This document shows, piece by piece, positions 25,392-33,937 of a stretch of DNA of 64,000 nt. The stretch is taken from NCBI RefSeq assembly GCF_900104725.1, contig NZ_LT629758.1, positions 7,040,001-7,104,000 of the forward strand, in the 5' to 3' direction. Positions within the stretch are counted from its first letter, which is position 1. The number at the start of each line of letters is the position of its first letter. The position numbers were made by a program, and so were the translations under genes. Source of the stretch: Actinoplanes derwentensis (GTDB taxonomy: Bacteria > Actinomycetota > Actinomycetes > Mycobacteriales > Micromonosporaceae). The notes beneath the pieces were generated by a model, which did not search any database, had not been told where the DNA came from, and saw only the letters and a list, made by a program, of their open reading frames with translations.

Positions 25392-26693
25392 TCACAGGGG
25401 CAGAGCCGCGGTGAGCCGGGTGCCCTCGCCCTCCCGGCTGTCCACCGCGAGCACTCCCCCGGCGGCCCGGACCCGGTCGTCCAGCCCGGCCAGGCCGTGC
25501 CCCTTGGCCAGACTCGCCCCGCCCACGCCGTCATCGGAGACCGTCACGATCAGCCCGGTGGCGATCCGCTGCACGCTGACCTGTACCTCGTTGGCGTGGC
25601 TGTGTTTGGCGACGTTGGTGAGCGCCTCGGCCACCACGAAGTAGGCGGTCGACTCGACACCCGGGTCCAGCCGCTCCAGCGGCGGCGCGTCCAGGTCCAC
25701 CGGGACGGTGCACCGGCCGGCCAGGGCGGTCAGCGCCGCCTGCAGCCCGCGGTCGACCAGGATCGGCGGGGCGATTCCGCGGGACAGGGCCCGCAGCTCG
25801 TCCAGGGTCTCCCGGGTCTGGGTGAGCGCCTCGGCCACGAGGGCCCGGGCGTGCTCCGGGTCGTCGGCGAACTTCTGCTCGGCCCGGCCCAGATCCATGG
25901 CCAGCCGGACCAGCCGCTGCTGCGGGCCGTCGTGGATGTCGCGCTCCAGCTTGCGCAGCGCCACCGCTTCGGCCGAGACGGCCGCCGCTTTCTGCTGGCG
26001 GGCCAGGTCACGAGCTTCTTCGGCGTCGGTGACCTGGCGCCGCAGCTCGTACGCGCCGATCAGCAGGCCCTGGGCGAACTTCGCCTCCAGCAGCGCCGAC
26101 CAGCGGACCACCCAGAACAGGGTGCCGGCGAAGAAGACGCCCATGGCAAGGTAGAACAGCGACCGGTTGAGGTAGGTCGACCCGAGTCCGAGCAGCCCGG
26201 GCAGATCCTGGTCGTTCGGTCCCTGCGGGATCGTCCAACCCCAGAGCCACCAGGTGAGGCCGCTGAGCGTGCCGGCCCACCAGGTGAGCACGAAACAGAA
26301 GCCCAGCACGTTCGGGACCAGGCGGAACACGCCGTGCAGCAGGTCGAGCCAATACTGCCCGTCGGTGAACGGGCCGACCAGCCGCCGGAACGCGCCCTTG
26401 CCGCGGCTGTTCCGGTAGATCGGTTGCGGGATCCGCCGGCCGAGCACCGGGCTGATCCGGGCGCGCTCGGCCATCGCGAAACCGCGGGACATCATCAGCG
26501 TCCCCGCCAGCAGGGGCAGACCGATCCAGATGACCGCGGTGCTGACGCCGACGGCGAACCCGGTGAGGCCGAGGACCAGCGTCACCAGGGCGATCGGGAA
26601 GCCGAGCAGCACGTACTGGGTGTCGATGCCCAGTTGCCGCAGCTTGCCGGCCGGGCTGCGGGTGGGCGCCGCGCCGGCGTGTGTGGTCGTCAT
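25392..26693 (-). CDS. sensor histidine kinase (HisKA_3)
   Basis: A 433-residue membrane kinase. About four or five TM helices span residues 25-195 in the arrangement of the actinobacterial Sensor domain (VLLGFPIALVTLVLGLTGF ... VLTWWAGTLSGLTWWLWGW ... FYLAMGVFFAGTLFWVV). A coiled segment leads to the dimerisation motif with phospho-His, ERDIHDGPQQRLVRLAMDLG (near residue 248), and the HATPase domain (ALTNVAKHSHANEV, VSDDGVGGA, GHGLAGLDDRVRAAGG). The partner is the NarL-type regulator downstream. There is only a short extracytoplasmic part, so the signal is probably membrane-related. Confidence 0.93.
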   Translation of the reverse strand: MTTTHAGAAPTRSPAGKLRQLGIDTQYVLLGFPIALVTLVLGLTGFAVGVSTAVIWIGLPLLAGTLMMSRGFAMAERARISPVLGRRIPQPIYRNSRGKGAFRRLVGPFTDGQYWLDLLHGVFRLVPNVLGFCFVLTWWAGTLSGLTWWLWGWTIPQGPNDQDLPGLLGLGSTYLNRSLFYLAMGVFFAGTLFWVVRWSALLEAKFAQGLLIGAYELRRQVTDAEEARDLARQQKAAAVSAEAVALRKLERDIHDGPQQRLVRLAMDLGRAEQKFADDPEHARALVAEALTQTRETLDELRALSRGIAPPILVDRGLQAALTALAGRCTVPVDLDAPPLERLDPGVESTAYFVVAEALTNVAKHSHANEVQVSVQRIATGLIVTVSDDGVGGASLAKGHGLAGLDDRVRAAGGVLAVDSREGEGTRLTAALPL

Positions 26694-26768
26694 GCCACCA
26701 CGCTATGCATCGACGCCCGCCCGCACGATCCGGTGAGCCGCCCACTCGACGGTGGGGTTATCCCTACC

Positions 26769-28334
26769 TCAGTGCTGGTGACCGCTCAGCAGCTGCGCCC
26801 GGTTCGGGAAGACCAGCAGATCGGAGACGCCGGCTGCGGAGGCGGTCGCCTTCGACACCTTCCAGTTGCTGTGGCCGGGCATCGCCGGGGTCTTCTTGCC
26901 GTAGAGCCACCTGGTCAGGAACGGCTTCAGGTTCTGGCCGGAGACCTTCGAGGCCAGCGCGATGAACTGGGCAGTGGAGGCGGACTTGCCGCGGTACTTC
27001 TTGACCCACTCGCGCTCGATCTTGGCGAACTTCTTGGCGCCGATCTTCTGCTGGAGGGCGTAGAGGGCGAGCGCGCCACCGTCGTAGACGTTCGGGTTGA
27101 AGACGTCCCAGACCGAGGCCGAGCCCTTCGGCTTGGCCACCGGGCCGAACGCCGCACGGTACCGGTCGCCCAGCTGGTAGACCGCCTTGAAGTAGGCCTC
27201 CCGGTTGGCGAGACCGGTGTACTTCTTGAAGGTCTTGGTGTCACTGGCGTAGAGCATCTCGTACCAGGTGGCGTGGCCCTCGTTCAGCCACACGTCACTC
27301 CAGACCGACGGGGCGACGCTGTTGCCGAACCACTGGTGCGCCAGCTCGTGCGCCATGATCGGGTTGAGGATGTAGCCCGGCAGGCTGAAGACGTTGGTGT
27401 CGTACAGCGAGAGGGTCTGGGTCTCCAGCGCGAAACCGAGGTCCGCCTCGATGACCAGCGAACCGTAGTTCTCGAACGGGTACGCCCCGACCTTCTTGGT
27501 CAGCCAGGTCATCTGCGACTTCTCGACCTTGGCCTTGGTCGTCAGCTTGCTCGCCAGCCGGCGCGGGAAGACGTCCCGGATCGGCACGCCGCCGACCGCT
27601 TTGCGGTTGTGCACGACGAAATCGCCGGCCACGATCTGGGCCAGCTCACTGGCCATCGGCTTGGCCTCGCGGTACGTCGAGGTGACGTACCCACCGGCCG
27701 TCGTGGTCTTCACGTGCTTTCCGCTGGCCACGGCCTTCCAGCCGGACGGGACGGTCACCGCGACGGTGTAGGTCGCCTTGTCCCGCGGGTGGTCGTTGCT
27801 CGGGAACAGGTTGTGCGCGGTGTCCGGCTGACCGGCCAGCACGGTCCCGTCCTTGGTCGCCACGAACCCGTCGGGCGCGGCGGCCTTGCCGGCCACCACC
27901 GGCGTGGCGGTGAAACCGTTGACGGTGACCCGGAAGCTCTTGCCCTTCGGCAGGTAGCTCGCCGGGGTGATCACCAGCTCCTCGCCGGAGCGGGCGAACT
28001 TGGCGACCTTGCCGTTGACGTAGACCGAGCCGACGCCGTCACCGGCGAAGTCCAGGTTGAAACGGGACAGGCTCTGGATGGCGATCGCGGAGATCGTCAC
28101 GCTGCCGTTGACCTGCTGGTTCGGGTTCTTGGCCGGATGCTTCAGCCGAAGGTAGTAGTTGGTGACGTCGTATCCGCCATTGCCGAGCAACGGATAGAGC
28201 CGGTCACCGAGTCCGGCTGAGCCGGGTTTGGCGGCAGCCGCCGCGCTGGCCGGAACCGCGGTCCCAGCGATACCGACCAACGCCGCCGTGGTGACGGCCA
28301 GCGCCCCCGTGAGCCGGTTATTGATGGTTGTCAT
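26769..28334 (-). CDS. secreted M1 family zinc metallopeptidase
   Basis: A 521-residue aminopeptidase-N-type enzyme with a signal peptide (NRLTGALAVTTAALVGIAGT ... ASA). The zinc site HELAHQWFGNS is near residue 327, with the third ligand Glu in WLNEGHATWYE 18 residues on; the exopeptidase GxMEN-type region appears as ENYGSLVIEADLGFALETQ. The C-terminal helical region is short, as usual in secreted actinobacterial members. The ATG at 28334 gives a normal signal peptide; a start at 28361 would add nine residues. It lies between the LuxC-like gene (41 bases upstream) and the sensor kinase (75 bases downstream), same strand. Confidence 0.92.
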   Translation of the reverse strand: MTTINNRLTGALAVTTAALVGIAGTAVPASAAAAAKPGSAGLGDRLYPLLGNGGYDVTNYYLRLKHPAKNPNQQVNGSVTISAIAIQSLSRFNLDFAGDGVGSVYVNGKVAKFARSGEELVITPASYLPKGKSFRVTVNGFTATPVVAGKAAAPDGFVATKDGTVLAGQPDTAHNLFPSNDHPRDKATYTVAVTVPSGWKAVASGKHVKTTTAGGYVTSTYREAKPMASELAQIVAGDFVVHNRKAVGGVPIRDVFPRRLASKLTTKAKVEKSQMTWLTKKVGAYPFENYGSLVIEADLGFALETQTLSLYDTNVFSLPGYILNPIMAHELAHQWFGNSVAPSVWSDVWLNEGHATWYEMLYASDTKTFKKYTGLANREAYFKAVYQLGDRYRAAFGPVAKPKGSASVWDVFNPNVYDGGALALYALQQKIGAKKFAKIEREWVKKYRGKSASTAQFIALASKVSGQNLKPFLTRWLYGKKTPAMPGHSNWKVSKATASAAGVSDLLVFPNRAQLLSGHQH

Positions 28335-28375
28335 GGCCGGGACGGTACGCCCCCGACGCAACGAGGGGCAATCAC

Positions 28376-29557
28376 CTATATGTGCAGCGTGGTAAGCCTG
28401 GTGAACTCGGCCGGAAGGTCGTATCCGTCCCAGATGGAGCCGAAGGTCAGGGCTGACCCGAAAGGCACGATCCGGTCCACACCGCGGCCACCCAGCTCGG
28501 TCGCGAAGGCCCGCAACTCGGCCGGAGTGAAGCCGAAATGGCTGACCGTCTGGTCCTGCCGGTTCATCGCCGGCACCAGATCGATCAGCGAGCCGGCCTC
28601 GGCGAACGGGAACGCGCCCGCCCCGATCCAGCGCCGCGGCACCGACCCGGGCCCGGCCAGGGTCACCGCGGTCAGCCGGTTGTCCGGGAAGTCCACGGCG
28701 GTGGCGGCACCGGTCGCGGCCAGCCCGTACGCGTTGACCCGCTTCTCCACGGCCATCGCCGCGTCCACCGTCCAGCCCCGCTGGTCCACCACCGTGAGCA
28801 GCAGGTCCAGGAACTCGGACCGGACCGCGGCGGCGTCCCCGGCACCGATCAGGAACACCGTCCGCGGTGAGGAGCAGGCGGCCTGGTCGAACCAGTACGC
28901 GTCGTTGGCGAAACCGGTCACGGCGGCTTTGCGCGCGGCCGGGTCGGCGGCCTGCCAGCCGGGCACGGACAGGACCGCCCAGGACGTACGGTCCGGGAAG
29001 GTCAGGTCCCGGGCGGACGGCCGCAGCGGCTGTTTGCGGATCGTGTCGACGGCCGTGTCGCCGCCCCAGATCACCCGCAGGTCACACCACCGGCTGAGGG
29101 CCGCGGTGACGGCGTCGTCGTAGCCGTACGTGACCATCTTCTGGGTCCGGCCGATGACCGGGTCGGCTTCGGTCTCGTTCAGCGCGTCCAGGATGACCTC
29201 GGCCGCGCCCGCCGACCGGGACGAGATCCGGACCACGTTGTGGTTGCCGGCCAGCGCGGACAGCGCCCACGAGTAGACGAAGATGGTGTCCACATTGGCC
29301 GGCGGCAGGTGGAAGACGTTCCCACGCGGGAAGACCAGCGCGTCGGTACGTTCCATCGCGGCGACCGCCCGGTGCAGCTCAGCCGGTCGCAGGAAGTAAC
29401 CGAGCGATCCCAGCTCCGGGAACCTCCGGGCCACCGCAGGCGCGAGCAGTTTCCGGGCCAGCTTGGCCAGGAAGTCGACGACCCGGGGGTCACCGACGGT
29501 GAGCCGATCCTCCGACGGCGCGGTGAGATCGCCCTCGACACCGAAACGAAACTGCAT
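28376..29557 (-). CDS. LuxC-like acyl-CoA/acyl-protein reductase
   Basis: A 393-residue member of the LuxC acyl reductase family in the aldehyde dehydrogenase superfamily. Visible are LVFPRGNVFHLPPANVDTIF, WALSALAGNHNVVRIS (cofactor region) and the catalytic Cys in WFDQAACSSPRTVFLIG (near residue 227). LuxC enzymes reduce acyl groups, passed from a LuxE-type partner, to aldehydes with NADPH. Its ATG shares bases with the stop of the LuxE-like gene (TGATG). It is the last gene of a five-gene coupled operon with ACP, ketoreductase and AMP-ligase. No lux alpha/beta luciferase is present, so light production is not implied. Confidence 0.85.
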   Translation of the reverse strand: MQFRFGVEGDLTAPSEDRLTVGDPRVVDFLAKLARKLLAPAVARRFPELGSLGYFLRPAELHRAVAAMERTDALVFPRGNVFHLPPANVDTIFVYSWALSALAGNHNVVRISSRSAGAAEVILDALNETEADPVIGRTQKMVTYGYDDAVTAALSRWCDLRVIWGGDTAVDTIRKQPLRPSARDLTFPDRTSWAVLSVPGWQAADPAARKAAVTGFANDAYWFDQAACSSPRTVFLIGAGDAAAVRSEFLDLLLTVVDQRGWTVDAAMAVEKRVNAYGLAATGAATAVDFPDNRLTAVTLAGPGSVPRRWIGAGAFPFAEAGSLIDLVPAMNRQDQTVSHFGFTPAELRAFATELGGRGVDRIVPFGSALTFGSIWDGYDLPAEFTRLTTLHI

Positions 29558-30588
29558 CAGGCTCCCTTGTACGTGTCCGAGCAGCCCCGTGCCTCGGCGC
29601 GGGGCAGGCGGCCGAGCACCGAGAAGCGCTTGCCGGGCCAGTCCCCGTCGTCGATGCCGTGCACCACACCGAGATCCTCGGTGAGCAGCACGTGGCCGGG
29701 ATAAGAGGTAGACAGGGTGCTCACGACTTCCAGGAGGCCCGGTTTTCCGGGCGGCAGCTCCGCCCAGGTCTCCGGGTCACGAACCACGACGTCCGCGAAA
29801 TCCGGGCAGTACAGCGAACCGCCGTCCGGGCCTTCAAGAAAGATCGTCCCGATCTGCTCGACCATGCCGTAATAGTTGTGGACCCGGGTGAGCCCGACCT
29901 TCTTCAAATGAGACCGGAACTCCTCCGGCGAGACGGCCTGGTCGATCAGCTTCTTCCAGCCGCCGGAGTGGATCAGGGTGCCGTTGCTCAGGTCCAGGCC
30001 GTGTTCCAGGGCGACCTCGTAGAGGTGCAACCAGACCAGGAAGGTGAACCCGAAGATCAGGAACGGCTGGTCACCGTGTTTCTCCAGGAAGCCGCGCAGT
30101 GCCGCCAGGTCGACCTGGCCGTTCATGTCGAGTGCCCACACGTGATCGCGCCCGAAGGTCGACATGCCGAGCACCCCGGCGCCGCGGGCACTGAACGAGC
30201 GGCGGTCCTTCAGCATCGCCTTGGTGTCGACCAGGATCATCGGCAAGCGTTTCGGGCCGAGCACGGTCTGCACCGTGGCGGCGAGCCGTTTCTGCTGCTC
30301 GGCGGCGGCCGCCTTGTCCAGGTAGATCTTGCTGACGTCACCGGTGGTGCCGCTGGACGTGAGGACTTTGAAGACCTCGTCGTCCGGGATGCTCTTGAGT
30401 TCGAGCGTCTTGAAGAGCCGGACGGGTAGCCACGGCAATTCGGGGATGCCGGAAGCGTCGGTGTAGCCGGAAGCGCTCAGGATCCGGTCGTACGGCTCGC
30501 AATGGGCCCGATGAAAAGCGGTCAGAGCCGTCAGTTCCTGGACGAGTCGTTCTTCCTTGACGGCTTGCGGCAGGGTGAAGACACTCAC
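29557..30588 (-). CDS. LuxE/PaaK-family acyl-protein synthetase
   Basis: A 343-residue adenylate-forming enzyme of the LuxE type. The P-loop-like segment KVLTSSGTTGDVSKIYLD is near residue 75, GWKKLIDQAVSPEEF and NYYGMVEQIGTIF near 215-240, and a short C-terminal domain follows. LuxE activates a fatty acid and passes it as a thioester to LuxC. The start is GTG at 30588, preceded by GGAGG (30596-30600) and overlapping the stop of the upstream ligase gene as GTGA. Its substrate is unknown; the neighbouring ACP and ketoreductase suggest a hydroxylated or ACP-bound acyl chain. Confidence 0.85.
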   Translation of the reverse strand: MSVFTLPQAVKEERLVQELTALTAFHRAHCEPYDRILSASGYTDASGIPELPWLPVRLFKTLELKSIPDDEVFKVLTSSGTTGDVSKIYLDKAAAAEQQKRLAATVQTVLGPKRLPMILVDTKAMLKDRRSFSARGAGVLGMSTFGRDHVWALDMNGQVDLAALRGFLEKHGDQPFLIFGFTFLVWLHLYEVALEHGLDLSNGTLIHSGGWKKLIDQAVSPEEFRSHLKKVGLTRVHNYYGMVEQIGTIFLEGPDGGSLYCPDFADVVVRDPETWAELPPGKPGLLEVVSTLSTSYPGHVLLTEDLGVVHGIDDGDWPGKRFSVLGRLPRAEARGCSDTYKGA

Positions 30589-31799
30589 AGCGACGCCTCC
30601 AGGGCGCGGTAGTCGGTCTTGCCGTTCGGCAGCAGCGGCAGGGCCTCGATCGTGCGCACGTCGACACCGGTGAAGTGGGTGCCCAGCCATTCGGCGATCT
30701 TCGTGCGCAGTGCCCGGGTGTCGGTGTCCAGGGTGAAGACGTGCAGCTTGTCGTCACCGGCCACGGCCACCACCGGGAACTCGCGCTCCACGTCGTCGAG
30801 GTTGATCCGGACGCCGAAGACCTTGCCGATCCGCTTGATCCGGCCGGTGAGGAAAAGGAAGCCGTCGTCGTCGAGCCGGCCCAGGTCACCGGTGCGCAGC
30901 ACGCCGCCCTGGTCGTCGCCACGAGCCAGGTCAGCGGCGGTCTCGGCGTACCCCATCATGACGTTGGGCCCGCGATAGACGACCTCGTCGTCCTCGATCG
31001 CGAACGTCGCGCCGGGCATCGCCAGACCGACCGAGCCGGACTTCGCCGTCAACGAGGACGAAGGCAGGCAGGCCATCCGGGGGCCGGCCTCGGTCTGGCC
31101 ATACATCACGAACATCCGGCCGTCCACAGTGCTCATCCGGGCCGCGAAGTCGTCGATCAGTTCGGCGCGTAACCGGCCACCGGCCTGGGTGAGGGTCCGC
31201 AACGACGGATACTTCGCCGGGTCGAAACGCAGTCGGCGCAGCATCTCGTACTGCGACGGGACGAACGCCATCGACGTGACCGCGTGCTCGTTCACCGCGG
31301 TCCAGAAGTCCTTCTGCATGATCCCGGTTCGTTCCAGGATCACGGTCGCACCCCGGAGAAGATGCGAATGCAGGACCGAGAGGCCGTACGAGTAGAAGAG
31401 CGGCAGCGTGGTGATCGCGACGTCGTCGCCGGTGATCCCGAGGCTCTCGGCCACCTGCTCCGCGTTGGCGAGCACCGCCGCCCGGGACAGCCGGACGAGT
31501 TTCGGGTCCCCGGTCGATCCACTGGTGGTGAGCAGCAGCGCCAGATCCGGGTGCACGTCATCGGTGGTGAACCGGGCCCGCAACGAGGTCTGGTCCAGCT
31601 CCGGGTCGAGCAGCAGCACCGGTTTCCCGGCGCGCAACGCGGCCAGATAGGTGGCGATCGCCGGCACGGTCGTGGTCATCGCGAGGAACACCGGTGACTT
31701 CTCCGGGAGTTCCCGCTCCGCCGCGTCGATCAGCTCTCGCGTCAGGATCTCGCCGGTGGCCGCGTCGACGACCCTCGCGGCCGGGTGCAGCAGGTTCAC
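30585..31799 (-). CDS. AMP-dependent acyl/amino acid ligase (adenylation enzyme)
   Basis: A 404-residue ANL superfamily enzyme, shorter than usual because the N-terminal part is reduced. Core motifs are ALLLTTSGSTGDPKLVRLSR (P-loop), YGQTEAGPRM (A5), RTGDLGRLDDDGFLFLTGR (A7-A8) and the C-terminal catalytic Lys in LLPNGKTDYRAL. It most likely loads an acid onto the small ACP encoded two genes upstream, or onto CoA. The start is GTG, overlapping the ketoreductase stop as GTGA. It is unusual to find it beside a LuxE-type enzyme, which is itself an adenylating enzyme; two activation steps are therefore encoded in one operon. Confidence 0.87.
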   Translation of the reverse strand: MNLLHPAARVVDAATGEILTRELIDAAERELPEKSPVFLAMTTTVPAIATYLAALRAGKPVLLLDPELDQTSLRARFTTDDVHPDLALLLTTSGSTGDPKLVRLSRAAVLANAEQVAESLGITGDDVAITTLPLFYSYGLSVLHSHLLRGATVILERTGIMQKDFWTAVNEHAVTSMAFVPSQYEMLRRLRFDPAKYPSLRTLTQAGGRLRAELIDDFAARMSTVDGRMFVMYGQTEAGPRMACLPSSSLTAKSGSVGLAMPGATFAIEDDEVVYRGPNVMMGYAETAADLARGDDQGGVLRTGDLGRLDDDGFLFLTGRIKRIGKVFGVRINLDDVEREFPVVAVAGDDKLHVFTLDTDTRALRTKIAEWLGTHFTGVDVRTIEALPLLPNGKTDYRALEASL

Positions 31800-32527
31800 A
31801 GTTTCAGTCCCCCGTCGACCCCGATCACCTGGCCGGTGACGAATCGGGCCTGGTCGGAGAGGAGGAAGGCGATCACGTCGGCGACGTCCTCGGCGGTGCC
31901 GAGCCGGCCCAGAGCGGTGTCCACGATCCGGGCGGCACGGCCGGACTCGTCGAGCGTGTCCAGCATGTCGGTGGCGATGAAACCGGGGGCGACCGCGTTG
32001 ACCCGGATGCCCTTCGGGCCGAGTTCCTTGGCCGCCGACTTGGTGAGCCCGATGACCGCGGCCTTCGAGGCGGCGTAGACCGCCTGACCGGCGACACCGT
32101 GGGTGCCGGTGATCGAGGCGGTCAGCACGACGGCCGGGTTCTGGCCGCGGGCGAGCAGGCGGACCGCGTTCTGCAGGGTGTACGCGGCACCCGCCGCGTT
32201 CACCGCGAACAGCCGCTCGACCGTCGCGTCCGGTGTCATACCGAGCATCCCGGCCGCGTGCGTGCCGGCGTTGACCACCAGCGCGTCCAGCCGTTTGAAC
32301 GTGTCGAAGGCCAGTCGGACCAGGGCCTTGCTGGTGGCCGGGTCGGCGATGTCACCGGCCGCGTGCACGACGGTGCCGCCGAACTTGCCGGACAGCGCGG
32401 CCGCGGTCTCCGCGACGGCGTCCGGGCCGTGGCCGTGCAGAACCAGATCGAAGCCCTGCTCGGCGAGGCGGTGCGCGGTGGCCCGGCCGATGCCGCGCGA
32501 CGCACCCGTCACGAGGGCGACACTCAC
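31796..32527 (-). CDS. FabG-like short-chain dehydrogenase/reductase
   Basis: A 243-residue classical SDR. The cofactor motif VTGASRGIGRATAHRLAEQG is at the N-terminus, followed by ALVVNAGTHAAG, the catalytic Ser in VLTASITGTHG, YAASKAAVIGL (Tyr-x-x-x-Lys) and PGFIATDML. The closest general function is 3-oxoacyl-ACP reductase. Direct coupling to the ACP gene (GTGA overlap) supports a beta-keto reduction on that carrier. Confidence 0.9.
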   Translation of the reverse strand: MSVALVTGASRGIGRATAHRLAEQGFDLVLHGHGPDAVAETAAALSGKFGGTVVHAAGDIADPATSKALVRLAFDTFKRLDALVVNAGTHAAGMLGMTPDATVERLFAVNAAGAAYTLQNAVRLLARGQNPAVVLTASITGTHGVAGQAVYAASKAAVIGLTKSAAKELGPKGIRVNAVAPGFIATDMLDTLDESGRAARIVDTALGRLGTAEDVADVIAFLLSDQARFVTGQVIGVDGGLKL

Positions 32528-32766
32528 TTGACGTCCACCCCGTATTTACCGAGGATTCGCACGGCCTCTTCAAAACTGGACAAACCGATGACATCGTCGG
32601 TGTCAATCATTACCGAGAATTCATCTTCAATCGTCGCGACGAGTGACATGTGCGCGAGCGAATCCCACTTCTCGTTGTCCTGGTAGCGCAGATCGTCCAC
32701 GGGGGCGTCCACCGGAAGATCGAGGGCGGTACGGAACGCCGCACGTAGTCTCTGCAGCTCAGTCAC
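32524..32766 (-). CDS. acyl carrier protein
   Basis: An 80-residue carrier protein starting at GTG 32766 after CTGGAG. The phosphopantetheine Ser is in KWDSLAHMSLVATIEDEF (near residue 38), with the typical acidic helix and the VIGLSSFEEAVRIL third helix. It is the first gene of the five-gene operon and is divergent from pseB. Its dedicated position argues against it being the housekeeping fatty-acid ACP. Confidence 0.9.
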   Translation of the reverse strand: MTELQRLRAAFRTALDLPVDAPVDDLRYQDNEKWDSLAHMSLVATIEDEFSVMIDTDDVIGLSSFEEAVRILGKYGVDVK

Positions 32767-32956
32767 GGTGTTACTCCAGGGTGGGGGTGATCGGAGGAGT
32801 CCTACCTTCCCGCAGCTTCCCGGTCGTCCCGACCAATCCCGGCTGAACTGGAAATGAACTGCATTTGGCATTCTTCCGCGCCCCTGGAATTAGCGAATCC
32901 GCTGGTTATGCTTCCGGCTCGTAGCCAGCCTCTCGCTGATCCCGACGGAGAAAACC
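32767..32956. promoter_or_regulatory. divergent promoter region between the ACP operon and pseB
   Basis: These 190 bp must drive both the acyl operon (-) and the pseB-pseG operon (+). TTGGCA at 32865-32870 is a possible -35 element for pseB, but no convincing -10 follows at the right spacing. An 18-base match to the E. coli lac promoter core lies at 32906-32923, likely chance. The pseB ribosome binding site is GGAG at 32947-32950. Confidence 0.5.
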
Positions 32957-33937
32957 TTGTCTGAAATCGCCGGCTCCTCGATCCTTGTCACCGGCTCCAC
33001 CGGTTCCTTCGGCAAGGCATTCCTGAGGTACGCGCTGACCCACCTCGACCCGGCCCGCATCGTCGTGTTCTCCCGCGACGAACTGAAGCAGTACGAGGTC
33101 CGCCAGATGTTCGGCGACGACCCCCGCCTGCGCTTCTTCATCGGCGACATCCGGGACGAGAAGCGTCTCGCCCGGGCCATGCACGGCATCGACCACGTGG
33201 TGCACGCCGCAGCCCTGAAGCAGGTCGACACCGCCGAGTACAACCCGTCGGAGTTCGTCGCGACGAACATCAACGGCACCCAGAACGTGATCGACGCGGC
33301 CATCAACGCCGGTGTCAAGAAGGTCGTCGCGCTCTCCACCGACAAGGCGTCCAGCCCGATCAACCTGTACGGCGCGACCAAACTCGCCGCCGACAAGATC
33401 GTGATCGCCGGCAACCACTACGCCGCCACCCACCCGACCCGGCTCGCCGTGGTCCGCTACGGCAACGTGATGGGCAGCCGCGGCTCGGTGGTCCCGTTCT
33501 TCCGCAAGCTCGCCGAAGAGGGCAAGAGCCTGCCGATCACCGACAAGCGGATGACCCGGTTCTGGATCACCCTGGACGCGGCGGTCAAGTTCGTCGTCGA
33601 CTCGTTCGACGTGATGCAGGGTGGCGAGCTGTACGTCCCGCGCATCCCCAGCATGCGGATCATGGACCTGGTCGAGGCCGTCGCGCCCGGCGCCACCACC
33701 CACGAGATGGGCATGCGTCCCGGCGAGAAGCTGCACGAGGAGATGATCGCCTCCGACGACAGCCGCCGCACGCTGCGCTTCAAGGACCGTTACGTGGTCC
33801 AGCCGGTGGTGGCCAGCTGGGGTTACGAGTCGCCGGAGGGTGGCGAGGCGGTCGCCGACGGCTTCAACTACCGCTCGGACAACAACGACCTGTGGCTCTC
33901 GGTCGACGAGATGCGCGAACTGCTCGCGGAGTCCTGA
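32957..33937 (+). CDS. pseB: UDP-GlcNAc 4,6-dehydratase (inverting) PseB
   Basis: A 326-residue SDR-superfamily dehydratase of the PseB/FlaA1 type, starting at TTG after GGAG. It has VTGSTGSFGKAFLRY (NAD-binding), FSRDELKQYEVRQMF, FIGDIRDEKRL, HAAALKQVDTAEYNP and the catalytic region STDKASSPINLYGATKLAAD (TDK instead of the SYK triad start, as expected for the inverting group), ending with GEKLHEEMI. It catalyses the first committed step to CMP-pseudaminic acid. TGATG couples it to pseC. Confidence 0.93.
   Translation: MSEIAGSSILVTGSTGSFGKAFLRYALTHLDPARIVVFSRDELKQYEVRQMFGDDPRLRFFIGDIRDEKRLARAMHGIDHVVHAAALKQVDTAEYNPSEFVATNINGTQNVIDAAINAGVKKVVALSTDKASSPINLYGATKLAADKIVIAGNHYAATHPTRLAVVRYGNVMGSRGSVVPFFRKLAEEGKSLPITDKRMTRFWITLDAAVKFVVDSFDVMQGGELYVPRIPSMRIMDLVEAVAPGATTHEMGMRPGEKLHEEMIASDDSRRTLRFKDRYVVQPVVASWGYESPEGGEAVADGFNYRSDNNDLWLSVDEMRELLAES

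Noticed and set aside
25356..28220. 954-codon open frame on the + strand opposite the kinase and M1 peptidase genes
   Set aside because: It is a GC-rich shadow: the translation is Arg/Gly/Val/Gln-rich with no domain, and the - strand genes have full motif sets.
28376..30588. LuxC and LuxE homologues as a bioluminescence operon
   Set aside because: No luciferase alpha/beta or flavin reductase genes are nearby, and the set includes ACP, SDR and an AMP ligase instead.
32767..32871. Longer start for the acyl carrier protein (115 residues)
   Set aside because: The extra 35 residues do not look like ACP sequence; GTG 32766 has a ribosome binding site and gives a standard 80-residue carrier.
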